NCBI GenBank assembly: GCA_020025115.1
Contig: JAHHSP010000088.1
Location: forward strand, 1 to 5,349
Length of the DNA: 5,349 bases
Source: Collinsella sp.
GTDB taxonomy: Bacteria > Actinomycetota > Coriobacteriia > Coriobacteriales > Coriobacteriaceae
Reading direction: 5' to 3'
The notes beneath the pieces are model-generated. The model had not been told where the DNA came from. It made no database searches and saw nothing but the letters and a program-made list of their open reading frames with translations. Positions 4,858 to 5,349 of the stretch are shown piece by piece. Position 1 is the stretch's first letter; each line of letters starts with the position of its first letter. The position numbers were made by a program, and so were the translations under genes.

Positions 4858-5349
4858 ATGAAACTAGACGAACTGCGAACGTTGATCGTGGCGATCGACA
4901 CCTCCACGGACATGCTTTCCTGTGCGGTGGCGTGGTGGACGCCCGAGGTCTTCTTCGACGACAGGCCCTCGCGAGCCTCGGTCGAGGTGCTTTCCTCCCG
5001 GGATCATCTGTGCCGTAGGCGGGCGAACGTCGAGCTCGTCCAAACGGTGTGCGAGGCCCTTGACGAAGCCGGTATGTCCATGTCCGATGTGGGCGGGTTC
5101 CTCGTGGGCCGCGGACCGGGCTCGTTCACGGGGGTGCGCATCGGCATCTCCACCGCGAAAGGTCTTGCCCGCGGTGCGAACGTGCCCCTGATGGGGGCTT
5201 CGACGCTCGATGCCTGCGCATGGACCGCTTGGAAGGCGGGGGCGCGCGGTTTGGTGGGCGTCGCCGCGGATGCCATGCGCGGCGAGGTGTACCCTGCACT
5301 GTACACGCTGGACGACGAGGGACCGCGCCGCATGTTCGAGCGCGAGCGC
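4858..5349 (+). CDS. tsaB: tRNA t6A37 biosynthesis protein TsaB (3' end beyond the window)
   Basis: TsaB is the non-catalytic partner that binds TsaD and TsaE in t6A37 formation; it has the ASKHA fold. The frame is open from ATG 4858 to the last base, giving 164 codons without a stop. Seen motifs are LIVAIDTST (9-17), VGRGPGSFTGVRIGIS (83-98), TAKGLA (99-104), GASTLDA (113-119) and DAMRGEVYPALY (138-149). GGAG (4846-4849) is eight bases before the ATG. A TTG at 4882 would give a more usual short N-terminus but lacks a ribosome binding site. Compared with common TsaB proteins there are about 15 extra residues near 27-45 (WTPEV to RASVEV). The arginine-His-Ser/Gly-Glu helix start reads CRRRANVELV (52-61), so the usual His is missing. 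In some actinobacteria TsaB is followed by, or fused to, RimI and TsaD; this cannot be judged here. Confidence 0.93.
   Translation, partial: MKLDELRTLIVAIDTSTDMLSCAVAWWTPEVFFDDRPSRASVEVLSSRDHLCRRRANVELVQTVCEALDEAGMSMSDVGGFLVGRGPGSFTGVRIGISTAKGLARGANVPLMGASTLDACAWTAWKAGARGLVGVAADAMRGEVYPALYTLDDEGPRRMFERER

Noticed and set aside
4815..5018. Small plus-strand open frame starting in the tsaE-tsaB gap
   Set aside because: It has no ribosome binding site and runs mostly inside tsaB in another frame, where the TsaB motifs are unmistakable.

Overview
The window is a single rightward run of housekeeping genes, probably from a high-GC Gram-positive of the Actinomycetota. The gene set and order (acpS, nnr, alr, family 4 uracil-DNA glycosylase, tsaE, tsaB), the GC content of very roughly 60%, and the wording of several proteins (the TsaB insert, the AcpS tail) point to class Coriobacteriia (the Collinsella, Olsenella and Eggerthella group). 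That placement is recognition from memory, not a search. No mobile element, CRISPR array, tRNA or rRNA was seen.

Layout: positions 1-126 are the end of an upstream rightward transcription unit. They hold a possible seven-codon CDS tail, a long hairpin and two consecutive intrinsic terminators. Positions 127-224 are the leader of the new unit, with a 7-bp dyad and two TACAAT boxes where a promoter is expected. Then follow acpS (225-785), nnr (791-2398), alr (2400-3551), a family 4 uracil-DNA glycosylase gene (3599-4279), tsaE (4282-4791) and the first 164 codons of tsaB (4858 to the edge). All are on the plus strand. Junctions are 5, 1, 47, 2 and 66 nt. The alr-udg junction carries a hairpin and an alternative pairing around the ribosome binding site. 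No internal terminator was seen, so the six genes probably form one operon, possibly with extra control at the 47- and 66-nt gaps.

Function: AcpS activates acyl carrier protein for fatty acid synthesis. Nnr repairs hydrated NAD(P)H. Alr makes D-alanine for peptidoglycan. The glycosylase removes uracil from DNA. TsaE and TsaB work with TsaD (expected downstream, not visible) to make t6A37 in ANN-decoding tRNAs. Growth-linked essential functions are thus grouped with two damage-repair functions, one for a metabolite and one for DNA.

I see no clear novel system. The points most worth a second look are unusual residues at positions normally conserved in AcpS (Arg56, Phe113, plus a C-terminal tail of about 58 residues) and in Alr (Ala134 in place of the usually carbamylated lysine, Asn136), the structured alr-udg leader, and the dyad in the acpS leader.
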